Positions 5,702 to 5,710 of a stretch of 5,710 nt of DNA are shown piece after piece (positions within the stretch are counted from its first letter, which is position 1; every line of letters starts with the position of its first letter). The position numbers were made by a program, and so were the translations under genes. The notes under the pieces are model-generated. The model had not been told where the DNA came from. It did no database searches and worked only from the letters and a program-made list of their open reading frames with translations. Source of the stretch: JBNJDJ01 sp051744845 (GTDB lineage: Bacteria; Bacillota; Clostridia; Peptostreptococcales; Acidaminobacteraceae); assembly GCA_051744845.1 (NCBI GenBank), contig JBNJDJ010000092.1, forward strand, positions 1-5,710, written 5' to 3'.

Positions 5702-5710
5702 AAAACTCCT

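Noticed and set aside
1..5710. CRISPR array, tRNA/rRNA genes, insertion sequence ends or attachment sites
   Set aside because: No regularly spaced repeats, cloverleaf-like GC-rich segments, transposase sequence or terminal inverted repeats were found on either strand.

Overview
The window is very AT-rich (clearly under 30% GC by eye). It has strong purine-rich Shine-Dalgarno sites, near-consensus sigma-A promoters and Rho-independent terminators. Together with the protein families present, this points to a low-GC Gram-positive anaerobe of the Clostridia type (Clostridia, Tissierellia or Halanaerobiales; the window cannot decide). Tryptophan is encoded by TGG throughout, so the single in-frame TGA discussed below is not explained by a mycoplasma-type code.

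Layout. Positions 1-2058 carry four forward genes, apparently in separate transcription units. (1) A complete monofunctional peptidoglycan glycosyltransferase (GT51), 70-672. (2) A 66-residue Gly/Arg/Asn-rich protein with the DUF5320-type N-terminus, 761-961, with its own promoter and terminator. (3) A glutaredoxin-like protein, 1072-1410, whose first redox cysteine codon is TGA. It is most likely a selenocysteine protein with a C-terminal zinc ribbon, and ordinary gene calling would cut it to 68 residues from an internal Met. (4) A QueT-family queuosine-precursor transporter subunit, 1558-2058, behind its own promoter and a leader of about 100 nt that can fold as a pseudoknot plus a hairpin sequestering the ribosome site.

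A 14-bp bidirectional terminator (2064-2097) separates these from two convergent reverse-strand genes. The promoter-proximal one is a DUF368/PopT-type polyprenyl-phosphate translocase (5701-4796). After 67 bases comes a secreted 876-residue phosphodiester glycosidase (NAGPA family, 4728-2098) with a jelly-roll-like domain, a poly-Asn linker and a degenerate C-terminal domain.

How they fit together: the glycosyltransferase (lipid II polymerisation, releasing undecaprenyl carrier), PopT (carrier recycling) and the secreted phosphodiester glycosidase all point to the cell envelope. The Sec-glutaredoxin (thiol redox) and QueT (tRNA queuosine salvage) are unrelated housekeeping functions. The points most worth following up are the recoded TGA gene, which is easily missed, and the queT leader, which I could not match to preQ1-I or preQ1-II as I know them.
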